From contig CM073591.1 in NCBI GenBank assembly GCA_037074705.1, positions 83,990,032 to 84,054,031 of the forward strand: 64,000 nt of DNA. Reading direction: 5' to 3'. The notes below the pieces were generated by a model, which saw only the letters and a list, made by a program, of their open reading frames with translations, made no database searches and was not told where the DNA came from. This DNA is from Zhengitettix transpicula. Its lineage: Eukaryota > Arthropoda > Insecta > Orthoptera > Tetrigidae. Position numbers and translations under genes: made by a program. The first letter of the stretch is position 1; each line of letters begins with the position of its first letter. Shown piece by piece: positions 22,745 to 33,668 of the stretch.

Positions 22745-23115
22745 GGCAATACATACGAGCCTCCTGGACTGGAAGACAATTTACTGCGACGCTGGGCGCC
22801 ATCTCATCTGTTTCAATATGACGACGGCTTGCACGGGCCATAAGCCTGCAGACAGACGCACACTCATACAATCGGAGAAAGAGATTCCTGCAGACGAACG
22901 ACGCACGAAGAAAATAACTTTATCCCCCAGAATTGGAGCTGCTACGGCGGTCATCCGACAACGACACCCACATAGTTGGGACCACAAAAGAATTTTTCCA
23001 ATTCCAGCACAAAGGCAATATTCGTCGCGGCCGACGAAATTGCCGTGTCTGCTTCTGGGAATACGACACCGCTCCGCTCAGATTTAAGCTACGGCCGCAT
23101 CATTTAAATGCATGG
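22745..23115. promoter_or_regulatory. CpG-rich patch, possible promoter/CpG island or repeat
   Basis: A ~370-bp segment with many CpG dinucleotides (for example GACGCTGGGCGCC, ACGGCGGTC, TCGTCGCGGCCGACG, CTACGGCCGC) stands out from AT-rich flanks about 1 kb after the Gr stop. Overlapping frames are open (22,677-23,087 and 22,933-23,220 plus; 22,686-22,987 minus) but none shows a domain. CpG density of this kind can mark unmethylated promoters in insects that methylate DNA, but it could also be a fragment of a GC-rich transposon. I see no TATA/initiator arrangement that settles this. Confidence 0.35.
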
Positions 23116-23484
23116 CTCTGGCTCCCACTATGCAGGAAACGAGAGCTATGTCGGATATCAAGAAATATTTTGTTTTCACTATGCGGTGGAAACTCACTGA
23201 CCACGCTGCTCACAGTATGATTCAGTTACAGTCATCAAACTCTGTCAAAAGGTATGTAAAACCTAAGCAATTCGTTTTCACAAATGCATATTTAAGAAAC
23301 ACTTATATCCAATTTACATGACCAATTTATTATTATCTAGACATTATTTAGAACCGCGTTCGGGATGAGATAATTTGGAAAGTGGGCACCACATAATGAA
23401 TTACTTTCCGACGCAAAATATTAATTTTATTCATTGTAGCAAAAGGTCTGTGATCAATGCAGTAGTTTTTTTCTGGCTAAGGTG

Positions 23485-23630
23485 CGCGTCAAATTTTTTT
23501 GGAGGTCCAGCATGTGCTACCCCCGCCCCGTTAGATAATTGTGGTGCATGTGTTGATTCCGCGCTGCCTATCCTCCTTTCCCTCAATCTGCGCCACACGC
23601 TATCGCCGCTAACGCGTGCTATACGTGCCC
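23485..23630 (+). repeat. GC-rich dispersed repeat (family 5), copy A
   Basis: Similar to 60,628-60,773. Shared blocks are a GG(A/C)GG(T/C)CCAG start, GCG(C/T)TGCCT, CCTCAATCTGCGCCACAC and GCTNACRCGTGCTAT. It is unnamed and its termini are uncertain. The open frame 23,375-23,641 runs through it without any recognisable domain. Confidence 0.6.
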
Positions 23631-24439
23631 ATAGTACTTAATTTTATTGCCGGCGTCAATGATTCTAAGAAAACATGAAATTATACATGCGATATAAAGT
23701 TTTGTGCCCTTGGCTATCATTATATTTAATATTACTTCATTAAAATGATCTGGAACTAAGTGAAACATTTTTATTTTGCTTCCCTCTGGTACGGTTTTCT
23801 TGCGACAGTCCATCATATAAATTAAGTTCTATACCTCCAGTACTCTGTCGTACTTTCTCCAGTCTAATGGAAGGTTCTCGGCCATCGCGTTCTCGATCTT
23901 TTTCTATGTCGGAATAATGAGACCAAAGCGGTTATGAATTTGTTTAAGATCTAAATAATTTAATAAAACAGGAAAATTCAAAATCAAGATGACACACTGA
24001 ACCTACAACGCCAAGAATTCGAGATTGCGTTTTTGACCCAAGAATGAGAAATGTATTTTTTTGGATAATTTTCAATCTTAAATTTAGATACTCGCGTTCG
24101 TAAATAATAAATTTGTAAGCATTTTATCTCGTGGCTCATTTTTTAACACTGCGATTACCCTTTTGCGATTCAACGATACTATCGTTTTTAAAACATTTTC
24201 TTATTTGCATCAGAAAATATTCATGTTTAGTCATAGTTAGATAAATATTTATTGCAGACAAATGTTTAAAATTTCCATCTTTCAATGGTAATTAAATATA
24301 ACTATAAATACCGAGGTAAAAATCCACACATACATAAACCAGAAGTATACTCAAACACATTTAATCAGCTTATATTTCATTATAACTTAGAAAGTTGTTA
24401 TTCCTTCAAGAACTGAATAAATACTTTCAATCAAAGTTA
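23631..24439. other. AT-rich spacer, no gene seen
   Basis: No supported feature. Confidence 0.5.
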
Positions 24440-24444
24440 ATGTC

Positions 24445-24560
24445 TCAAGCTATGAAACTGAATGAACGTATTGAGGACCTCGACTGATCGAGAATCGAAC
24501 CCAGGACGTCCGCTTAGTACGCGGTGCTTTTTCCAATGATATGTCCTTGTCGACGTTCGA
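24445..24560 (-). repeat. tRNA-derived SINE, copy A
   Basis: On the minus strand a tRNA-like head of ~70 nt is visible. It has an A-box-like CATTGGAAAAAGCACC, an anticodon stem-loop CCGC-GTACTAA-GCGG (anticodon-like ACT after U33), then CCTGGGTTCGATTCTC, which is a B-box. The acceptor stem and T-stem do not pair properly, so it is not a working tRNA. The body continues towards 24,445 with ACGTTCATTCAG, shared with copy B. Confidence 0.75.
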
Positions 24561-24694
24561 TCGCACGCGAGCGTTCTTGATAAGATTTATAGACCTGAAT
24601 ACAGACTCACCTACAATTTTCTGAATCATATTCTTTACTACCTAACTTTAGGACCTAAATGAAGAATGGATATTGTGTGTATAAGGACAAGATT

Positions 24695-24790
24695 TCATTC
24701 AGGAACATGTAGCTGAATGAGCGGATTCGGACAGATAAATCAAAACTGGACGGGGAATCGAACCGAGGAGCTTTCTGTATTGTATGATTA
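24695..24790 (-). repeat. tRNA-derived SINE, copy B
   Basis: Minus strand: CTCCTCGGTTCGATTCCCCG (B-box), then CCAGTTTTGATTT..., TCCGAATCCGCTCATTCAGC, parallel to copy A 250 bp away. The tRNA-like 5' half is eroded or missing. Confidence 0.7.
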
Positions 24791-25880
24791 GTAATTATCT
24801 AAATTCGAATAAACGACACTGATTGATAAATTATCACGGTTAACCTTTCTTACGATAATGCAAAAAATTTCCCATCTTAGTAATTCGTAATAGACGTGAT
24901 TTCGTAAGATTTATTAGTTTTTTCATTTTCCTTTGAATTACAGGTGGCTGTTGTCATAATTGTAAATTTTTAATAACGGAATTTTAATAAGTTTTGAAAT
25001 ATTCAACTAGGTTTATGGTACTTGGTATCAATCCTGTTACTGGTATGAGAGGTAAGAATGATTTATTTGCATTTAATGATGAAAATAAAAATTTTCCTGG
25101 TGATAATGGTCTAATGTGCCGAAAGCTTACCATTAAGTAATTAATAATGCTCGAGATTGTTTCTGATTAATATTTTCTGTTTTTAATTCAAACTAACGCG
25201 GAGAAGAAAGAAACGTACTAAATATGATAAATAAAGGTAATATTAAAGCATTACCATCATTTGGTTTCTTGTCATTTATGCTCAGCGTTAGACGTAACAT
25301 GAAAACAGCGTGTCCAATTGGTAATGTATTGTACAAGAAGGATATTTTTGTGGCTGATTCGCTGGAAGCTTTTCGTTTCGGGGTGTGACCTGGGAAATAG
25401 CAAGCCGTGTTTGGCTGAGAATCAGAGGCAGCTTGATGGATATGCTGTCGGTTAGCGGGAATCCCACATTATTGATGGCGGACAGGGTACCTGGACGAAA
25501 CAGGGAAACAACGTATGACTTCTGAGCTGTATTAGTCGTTGGCGAAAACCCACTCACACGGCTCCCCTTAATTCTGCCTGATTAAGTGGTCTAGATTTGT
25601 TTTGATTTAATCTGTGCAAGGGAATTTATTAGAATTTGAAACAGGGAACATAACAATCACGTAATACTAGATGCCGAGGAAAATATAAGGAAACAATCAT
25701 TGTGACCAGAAGAGACGAGAAGTTAAAGATAATTAGTGGGACCAGACCGATCACTCACTTTCATCTGAATAATTCTCAGGTGAGTCACGAGGGAGAAACA
25801 TTAACGAAGGAGGACAATATTGTCGGCTATTTGTGGAGAATTATTAAAATACACAAGATTCTCAAATAATACTGCTATAT
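24791..25880. other. Spacer; unexplained open frame on the minus strand
   Basis: The minus-strand frame 25,288-25,557 (89 residues) lies in a slightly GC-richer segment (25,270-25,565). It has no recognised domain, signal peptide or splice context. I do not call it a gene. Confidence 0.4.
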
Positions 25881-25883
25881 TCT

Positions 25884-26440
25884 ATGATAGTGACAGGATA
25901 CGAGTCAAACTCACAGGTAAAATATAAGTTTCTAAAATACAAATATATTAATACTAAAGGTGGCTACCTTCCTCTACCCTTCCGCATCCCCCCTTTCAAA
26001 TCCCTTCCTATGCTATTAAAGGGGAGTTGTCCAATGTGGATCACCCTCATGCAGCCTGTTGCCCTAAAAAAAAAAAGGTCATTAAATGTATCAAATAGAA
26101 TTTCTGATCATTTGAAAGCAATTCAACAATTTTCAAATCAAGTTTTACGAGTCAGGTAACTGATAAATCTACATATTCTCCCAATATCGGCCTACGGTTC
26201 TGAAATGTGGACATAAATTTAACGAAACTAATCAATGTGATACTAGTCTGTAACCAGCCATATCTCGAATATAAGAATAAAATATACGAGGAAATATTTT
26301 GGAATAATTATATTAATATAATAAATGAAAAACATAAAATTAACGGTATGAGTTTAGCAACAACGAAGATTGTTTTCAGTTGGAACCAGAAGTAACCAAA
26401 AGGACGGTAATTAGATACACCGGTCAATTATTAGTAAAAA
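25884..26440 (+). pseudogene. LINE reverse-transcriptase remnant split by family-1 copy 8
   Basis: Before the insert the frame gives VKYKFLKYKYINTK (like the F-K-Y-L-G block of LINE RTs). After it come RSLNVSNRISDHLKAIQQF and NQVL, then LPISAYGSEMWT, which matches the conserved L-P-I-L-x-Y-G-S-E-x-W-T motif after the RT palm, followed by TAA. Further weak similarity runs to about 26,440. The parts join sensibly if the family-1 sequence is removed. It is dead: short, frameshifted and interrupted. Confidence 0.7.
25961..26076 (+). repeat. Family-1 copy 8, 5'-truncated, inside a LINE
   Basis: Runs from GGCTACCTTCCTCTACCC to GCCCT plus an 11-A tail (26,066-26,076). AAAGG occurs at both borders and may be a short target duplication. 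It interrupts the LINE remnant 25,884-26,440, so it is younger than that LINE. Confidence 0.9.
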
Positions 26441-28229
26441 AAAACGAAATGTTAAGTCAGTAAAAGCAAACAGTGCGTATTTTAAATAAAACTGTTATTA
26501 ATTATAACGGCGTTGAAGGATTTGAGTAAGATATGAAGAAAATAACTGTTGTCTACGGTATTTAAATAACGTTTATTCAAATATTTTTAATTGTTGATGA
26601 AAATGAAAATTATTAATTTTATTATGATCAGAAGAGGAAAGATATAAAGTAACATTAAAAACAGAAATTAGGAAAAATTGATGGAAATAAATGGCTGAAA
26701 TGTTTTTGCGGCGTTATTAAATTTCGACCTTTTATTGTTTTGAATATTACGCATTATTGATTTTGTGTACCTAATAAATCATTGTGGCTTAAATACAGCC
26801 GAAAGTTCCTAAAAGAAAATATTAAACTATTTCGTTGCTGAGTTCGCTTGATGTCTTTAATTTTACAAATAATACCAACGTTCTAGAATCAATATTATTA
26901 TTTGAAAGGAAAACGTGAATCAAAATATGAAGTCAAAAAGTAAATTTGCAAGTCACTAGTAATATAAAGAGATAATAAAAAATGATATAGCATTATGTAT
27001 CTTAAAATAACAATTGTTTTGGTAAATAATGGGGAAAAAATATTGTAAAATACATCACAAGTTACTTAAATTCAAAATAAATAAATAATATTTATCAATA
27101 AATATTTGTTACAAAAACATATATATGTGCTAAAGCAATAAAATGAGACAGTGATTTTAATATAATGAATCCATTTAATTTTACACAAGTCATCCGTAAG
27201 CATTTATCATATTTATTCTAAACTAATAACTAATGGCATGTGATTATTGAAATTTGTAATGTAATGTAATTCGCCTTTTTATGGGTTAATGTTATAATGT
27301 TACTAAAAACAATTCAATGATAAAAGTCCGAGTAGGACTCCATTTTCCTTTTGCCTGTCCATCTCTCTCCCATACGCATCCAACATGAATTATTCAAATT
27401 CGTGCCTACAAAACGTTTGGCATTATTATTATTAGATTTAATGCAAATGCGTTTGAGTGAGGGTTCGCTTCACAAACGGAATGCAAATGTATTCCGTCGT
27501 GGGTCTGAAAGTAGTTATTTTTTTGCGTGTTAAGATGCTCAGTAGAAACACGTGAATTTTCATGTCCTGTAGGAAACTAAAATCATGAACAGACACACAC
27601 ATTATATATATTTTACTCGGTTTAGATATTATGCTGATACGGTTCGATTTTAATGTTTTGTTAGTGTATCCGTTACCAATCTTCAATATATATCGACGTG
27701 TGTTTATATTTTAAAGTGTCCAACTGTGATTTAAAATTTGAAATATCTCAAAATATTAACAATACTGTGAAATATTATACTAGCAAGTTGTATTGTAAAT
27801 GATGCCAACGATTGTAATGTCACGTAAATTTTAATTTGTTAATATTGATTCTCCGTGAAAAAAATATACTGGACGGTTATAAATGAATGTTTTGTTTAAC
27901 AATTTACTGTTTGTGTATTTTAACATTACAGTGGCTAAGCAAAACAAAAATTGTAACTAAATTTTCTGCCGAGGCTGAAGACAATTAACTGTTGATTCGT
28001 AACAGTTTACCGTTGGAAATTTTACTCAATAAAATAAGGCACGTTTTTTGAACACATTAATTAACCTAATTAAATATTTGTTTATATGAATATAAGTAAC
28101 TTAGAAAGTTTTGCGTGTTGTTACTTAGTAATTCATCGTAAAAAATTATGAAATACTTCATAGATTCTATAAACAACAATTGTGACTTTATAATCGCAGT
28201 AGCTTTCTAAAACCGGAAAATTTTTATAA
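26441..28229. other. AT-rich spacer, no gene seen
   Basis: Very AT-rich, with short chance frames only (for example 27,351-27,533 plus and 27,438-27,686 minus, neither with any domain). Confidence 0.5.
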
Positions 28230-28660
28230 TATACTAGCTGGGTGCATGCGTTGGCCGCGTTTTCATATATCCATAACCCCCGATTTGACTTCAATCTCGG
28301 TTGCTTTTGCATTATTTTTATGTAACTCATCTTGTTCCCTATCCCTAAGTGTGCTCACCTCCCATGCCGAAGGGGGTTGAAATTATACTCAAACCTCATG
28401 GTTCAAATACTATCAATGTCATTGACCCCGAGAAATGTTTATTCCACGCAAATATCGGCCGTTAGACATATTTGAAAATTCCCATCCTCGACCACCCATA
28501 CTTTGGGGAGTTAAACGGCAAGTTGAAAGTCATAATTAAACTCAGAGACTACCATAACCTCGGTTTTTACTCCAATATCGATTGTTTTTGCGTTATTTTT
28601 ATATGAGACATACCCATAACCAAGCACGAAGAAGTTTCCTGGTTTTTGTACTTTAGAAGG
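28230..28660 (+). repeat. Probable dispersed repeat starting ACTAGCTGGGTGC
   Basis: TATACTAGCTGGGTGCATGC and then GTTGGCCGCGTTTTCATATA resemble 13,019-13,065 (TTAGCTGGGTGCCCGGAGTT, GCTCGTGTGC). Within the segment two blocks repeat about 290 bp apart: CGATTTGACTTCAATCTCGG...TTGCTTTTGCATTATTTTTA and TTTTACTCCAATATCGATTG...TTTTTGCGTTATTTTTATAT. Arthropod genomes carry many elements with such an end, but I cannot assign a class. Confidence 0.45.
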
Positions 28661-30590
28661 TCCAAAAATCTGTTGAAGAAACACCATACTTGTTTATATT
28701 ATTGTGAGTTTTTTTGGCCGTTTATGTTCCTAAAATGTTTCACTATAACTGAAAATTAACATAAATTTTGTATATAAATTATAAAACGTATAAAACAACT
28801 ATTTTTATAAGTATATCGATAACATTAGTTGCGCTATATATGTTTATTATTAAAAAATACAAATAATTGTAATAGAAAAATAAATATTTATAAATATTTA
28901 CAATTAGAAACACAAAGTGGTCAACATACGTACAAAAGTCGATAAATATAATTTTTTATTGAAAGATTATAATGGTAGCGTCGACAACGTCATTGGCGAC
29001 CCATACATCATTTTCAGAGTGCTTATTTACATAAGATTAGTTGTGAAGCAGTATTCATTCCAATACTAAACATAGAAATAAGCGGTATAAAAAGTTTGTT
29101 TAACATGCTATGGAAGGAAAATAGCAAATATTGTAACTATTATTTAATTTCAGTTAATGATACAGATTTTTATGTTTATGGGAATATTGTTCATTTTTAC
29201 CAATACAGATTAATTATACATTTAAAATGTGGATTTCTTTAATTTAAGAAAGTAAAAGCCAGCATTTCTAAATTATTTAGCACATATTGTTTTTTAAAAA
29301 TTTCCTGTACGCCCTAGTGCAGGGATAATAATCCTGATTAATCTTAACTGCATGGTGTGGTTAGATTTAAAATTCAATTCTTGTATGGTTATAATTACCG
29401 GGTTGAAGAGTCCGATAAATCTTGTTGAAATCTTGTTGAAATTACACTATATTTATTAAACCGCATAATCGTCAAATCTTAGAGCACCATTTCCACAATA
29501 AAATATCCAACACACTTTTTATCCAGTCTGCTTATGTGGTCACAATTTTCTATAAAAGAAAACAACTCCTTCCATTAAAATGAATTGAACTTTTCGATCA
29601 ATTGTAAAATTGAATATTACCTGGTTTATATTTTGGTGATATGCATAAAAATTAGCGAGAAATTTTAATTTTTACTTATAAATGAAAGCTTTAAAAGAAA
29701 TACGATTTGCGAGTCTCTACTTGGACAATTTAAATAAATTTGTAAAATTATAATTATTTAACTTTCGAAAAACTGATTTTAGAAAGCTCCAGGGCTGCCA
29801 TATGTACGAAGGTTCAAGTTAAACTGAGGGCTTACTTTCTTTTTTAATGAAATTTACTAACAAAATAAATGTAATAAAAACGGAAAGTGTAATTTATCAT
29901 TAATTAATTATATTGAATTGAAATATTTCGATACCATTTTTTATGTAAGAAATCGAAACGGTTTTGATATAACTAAATGGAAAATGATTTTAACAACCAT
30001 ATTTATGTTTTAAAAACATTTATTTTTTAATTATGATGTGAAATATTGGAAAAAACTCACGTCCGATTCTAAAGTAATAAATCGTTCTCATAATGCCAAT
30101 TTATTAAATGTCATAATTATAAATTATACCATAGAGAAAGATAAAATATAGGAAATTATCTGGGACTACAGCTTTAGAACAATAAAAAGAATAATGCTGA
30201 AAATTGTAATAAATTCTGCTTCATTCCTCACCGGAAACAATATTTATGAACAAAATCATGAAAATTATTAATAGCCACAAGTTACTAACCTTTAAATTTA
30301 AAAATAGGTACGTTAATATTTTTGTACATTAATGAGTTAATTTCTAGTTTTGATAAAGTTTAATTAAACATCAATTAAAAAGTAGCTTCAATATCGTTTT
30401 ACTTAAAAACGTGCCTGATTTATTGCATCTAACTCGTGTGAAATCAGACTAAATTTTAAAATGCATATAATAAGTTATTTCTTCGGTCGAATGTTTAATT
30501 ACTATATAAAAGTAATTTATGCTTAAAATTTCATGTGATTATAAGAATTTAAAGTATCTAATTCTTCTCCTGGAAGTGAAGTTTCGCTTT
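28661..30590. other. AT-rich spacer, no gene seen
   Basis: No supported feature. Confidence 0.5.
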
Positions 30591-30594
30591 CGGA

Positions 30595-30850
30595 TCAACA
30601 GGTCTGGAACGTCTAATATCTCAGGGCCCCTCAACCCCTCAGCCAACTCCTCGTTGAGATACCGCCCGGGCTATCGGCTAGATTTACGAGCCAAGTTTTG
30701 TCGCCTGATGTGGGGGTTGGGCGTTCTTCGTTGCGAACTGACGTTAGCCTACTGTCTAGCTAAGCGAGGAACCAACAAGGCATTAAATGCAATTGCCCAA
30801 GGAGTTCCACAAACAATGTCCACTTCCTCACGATCTATAGGCCAATGTTA
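30595..30850. other. GC-rich island with sharp edges, likely a repeat fragment
   Basis: About 255 bp of G+C-rich sequence (TCAGGGCCCCTCAACCCCTC, CGCCCGGGCTATCGGCTAGA, GATGTGGGGGTTGGGCG) sits abruptly in very AT-rich DNA. A plus-strand frame, 30,519-30,851, is open through it (for example RYRPGYRLDLRAKFCRLMWG) but matches no domain I know. Sharp composition borders suggest an inserted element or retro-copy. Confidence 0.4.
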
Positions 30851-31356
30851 ACAACCCGTGAAACAGTAGAAACTACACTTTGAGATTTACAATTTAAAAT
30901 ATACACATTTTTCTACATATTTAATACATGTTCTAATAATCGTTATTTTTGGTTTCGAAAGAAAACCTTACAACATTTAATGGTATTTGTTCTTTCAGCT
31001 ATTACCCTAAGTGTCCTTTGAATATATTAAGTCTGTATTGATGATCCTCAAAATGGTATTTACAGACAAATACACACTCGAATTAAATACAGATGTAAAT
31101 TATAAAGTAAGTTTGAAACTATGATCACAAATAGAAATTTCAAACTCACTGTAATATAACTATGTAAATAGTATTAGAGGATCGCGAATAACCAACAAGT
31201 TGACGCGACCATAAATTAATAAAAAAAAAAATTCGGCATCTTCCCAGCAGTCGATTGAGCTATCTCGATGGCCTATATTCCTCTGAAAAATAGAATTGAA
31301 AATTATTTCGTTCCGTTGATGGTCATTATAATTTGATTTTGCTCAATTGTACACAG

Positions 31357-31573
31357 TTCGTCGGCACTGGGTGCTGCAGGGTGTTGACGATACATTGTCA
31401 CTGGGAGGCATATCTGACGATTTGGCCAAGATCGAAGAAGCTTCTCCTATTCGTCAAAAACAGCTTGAAAAATCCTTGGTTCATTTTGCTGAGCAATAAT
31501 GTCTGCTACAACATTGTGTTGTATGGGAGGGGTTTCTACTTCCTGTACATCATCCCCATTGTGCTGATTGCCA
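31357..31573 (+). pseudogene. Unrecognised exon-like segment, probably frameshifted
   Basis: This 217-bp segment is flanked by an acceptor-like CAATTGTACACAG (to 31,356) and a strong CA|GTAAGT donor, and is less AT-rich than its surroundings. The first 140 bp read best in a frame giving HWVLQGVDDTLSLGGISDDL, then AKIEEASPIRQKQLEKSLVH, FAEQ and a stop (TAA, 31,497-31,499). The last 75 bp read best in a different frame, giving NVCYNIVLYGRGFYFLYIIP and IVLIA, a membrane-like stretch with many C-ending codons. The second frame is also open through the whole segment. The simplest reading is a decayed exon with an indel near 31,490-31,500. I do not recognise the family and could not find partner exons. 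An intact exon in the fully open frame is the alternative. Confidence 0.35.
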
Positions 31574-33666
31574 GTAAGTATACGTCATTATTATGTCGTC
31601 TAATACATGTACATCCATAATTGGGATACAAATTAACGAGAGACTTGTCTTAAATAATGACCTGATGAGAGGACAATACAGTGGGATCGGGAGTGCCTGT
31701 AGCAAACTCTCTGCGAATCTGATATTAAACACTGGAAACAGTCATTGTCACATCTAATACACTCTTACACCGTTGTGTTATGAATAAATGTGCAATGTGC
31801 ATGAGTTGTCCGTCATGACATCGCGATATCAAAGTTGACTGAATGATATTCGTTGACTCTGATTCCCTTTGGACAACTTTCACATCACCATTGTGGCATG
31901 ATGACTCATTTGGCGATAAGGACATTCAAGCTTACGAAGGTCAATCATTCTTAAAAATAGATGGCTTTATTATGGATTTCGTTGAAACAATTCGTGTGGT
32001 CGGTCTTTTGCAAAAGCAAAGCGACGACAACGACGGAACTAAGTTCATCATCTTCAAGTGAAATAATAATGAAGGGCCAGTCCTACGACTTTTTATGAAT
32101 ACCTTCGAGAATATAATTAGCCATCTCACTACCTCCATAAAGCACTAAAAAGTCAGAAGTACCTCCCTTCCAAAGCCAAAAATAATAATGACGCGCCGTA
32201 CCGAAACAATGTGATACCAGTCTAACTTATTTTTTCAAATTCCAAATTAAAACCGTTTCACCCCTCAGAATACTTCCCGCAGCAACGTCAGCAGAAAAAA
32301 GTCCCCGAACAATAACTCAGAGAAATCTGACGTTGTCTATTACATTCTTGCGAGAGTGAGCCATGCTGGAAAGCCTCGATCTGTGTAAAAGAACGCCTGA
32401 ATCACGATTCATTTGGAGAAAGAACCATTCGCGATATTTCGACCATCGCTTTTCGTCTGATAACGTCTCCATACTCTGCATAGAACGACTCCATTCAAAA
32501 CAGAAAACTGAAAGAATTGCTATTTCCCAACATAGCTTAAATCTCCCATAAATTTGGAATTCTATATCAGCGGGTCATTCACAAACGTCCTTTAACTTCA
32601 CAACAAAGCCCATCTCACAATCGACTGGACGTAGGCAAAAAATGTTATACAAATAGCCTCCCTTTCTCTGGAATTGACTGACTTTAGTAGGTTTATTCCT
32701 TTAAGGAGTGATCGGACTCGTGTGTCTGTTTCTGATCGATGTTCTTCGTCTCAGAACACGAACATAGTTTTTTACTGTTGAAAACAACGAACTATTTCTT
32801 CTTCTTAGAAACAACAAGAAATGAAGACCTGTGAATTATTCAAGTATAACCAGCTCCCTCCAATTTCAGATACTCCGTCATATCTTATTTGTTGGCCCTT
32901 CTACAGTATTTATAATTAGTTTTCTTGTGGGGCACTGTAGTCACTTGGATAGTCTGTCATTGTATAAAAATAAAAAAACGTGCAAGTAAGATAACATACA
33001 AGGGTAGACGACAAGATCACTCACATCGCTAGTAAGCGCATGTCCATCATGTCAATGTGTCTCATTCCACGATAGCGACATTTGCGTCGCCACAAAAATA
33101 GGGCAGATTGCGTTTTTTAGTCGCTTGTGACTGTATTCGAATGTAAATTAATGTGTTCCATTTCGGTGATTAAATAATCGCAAAAAGACGCCTAATACAC
33201 TCCCTGTATGGATCAACAGGTTTTTTATCTATGGCTTTGACTGAGGGTAAAGCGGAAAAGCTAACTCTCTTGTGCACAGTACCGTAGGATAACGCATATA
33301 TAACAAAAGTGGTACATACCAGGAAACGTTGGTCATAGTTACTTCCCATCATTCAAATCGTGAGAATTCACAATTCTTTCTCACTATATTTCCGAATTTT
33401 CATGTACAGTGATATACTTCCAAATCTAAATTTCCGAAGTTGCTTTTAAAAGAAAGGTTTGTTATTTTCATATGGTAGCAAGTTCAAGCATTTTATTCGT
33501 TGCTTCTGTTTCCTTCATTGCAAAACAACCAAGAAAGGTATCATCTATCTTGAACGGAAAACCGACAAAATATCTCAGATTGTAAATATTAATAGTTAAA
33601 TCCTGGACTGTAAAGAAGTTGGGCAGACGTGTTAGTTTTTCTTCCTCAATTCTGGAAGTAATAATT
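31574..33666. other. Spacer, no gene recognised
   Basis: Slightly less AT-rich than other spacers. The frames 31,843-32,061 plus (72 residues) and 32,363-32,551 plus (62 residues) have fairly protein-like composition but no recognised domain or convincing splice sites. Confidence 0.4.
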
Positions 33667-33668
33667 TA

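Noticed and set aside
22677..23087. 136-codon open frame in the CpG-rich patch
   Set aside because: Overlapping frames on both strands are equally open because stops are rare in GC-rich DNA; no domain or splice signals support it.
24490..24560. Possible tRNA gene (anticodon ACT)
   Set aside because: Acceptor and T stems do not pair and the sequence continues into a body shared with a nearby copy; it is a SINE head.
31660..31690. CTGATGAG box as a hammerhead core
   Set aside because: No GAAA box or stem follows at the required distance.
31843..32061. 72-codon frame with fairly protein-like composition near the exon-like segment
   Set aside because: No acceptor/donor pair at suitable positions, no recognised domain, and the opposite strand is also partly open.
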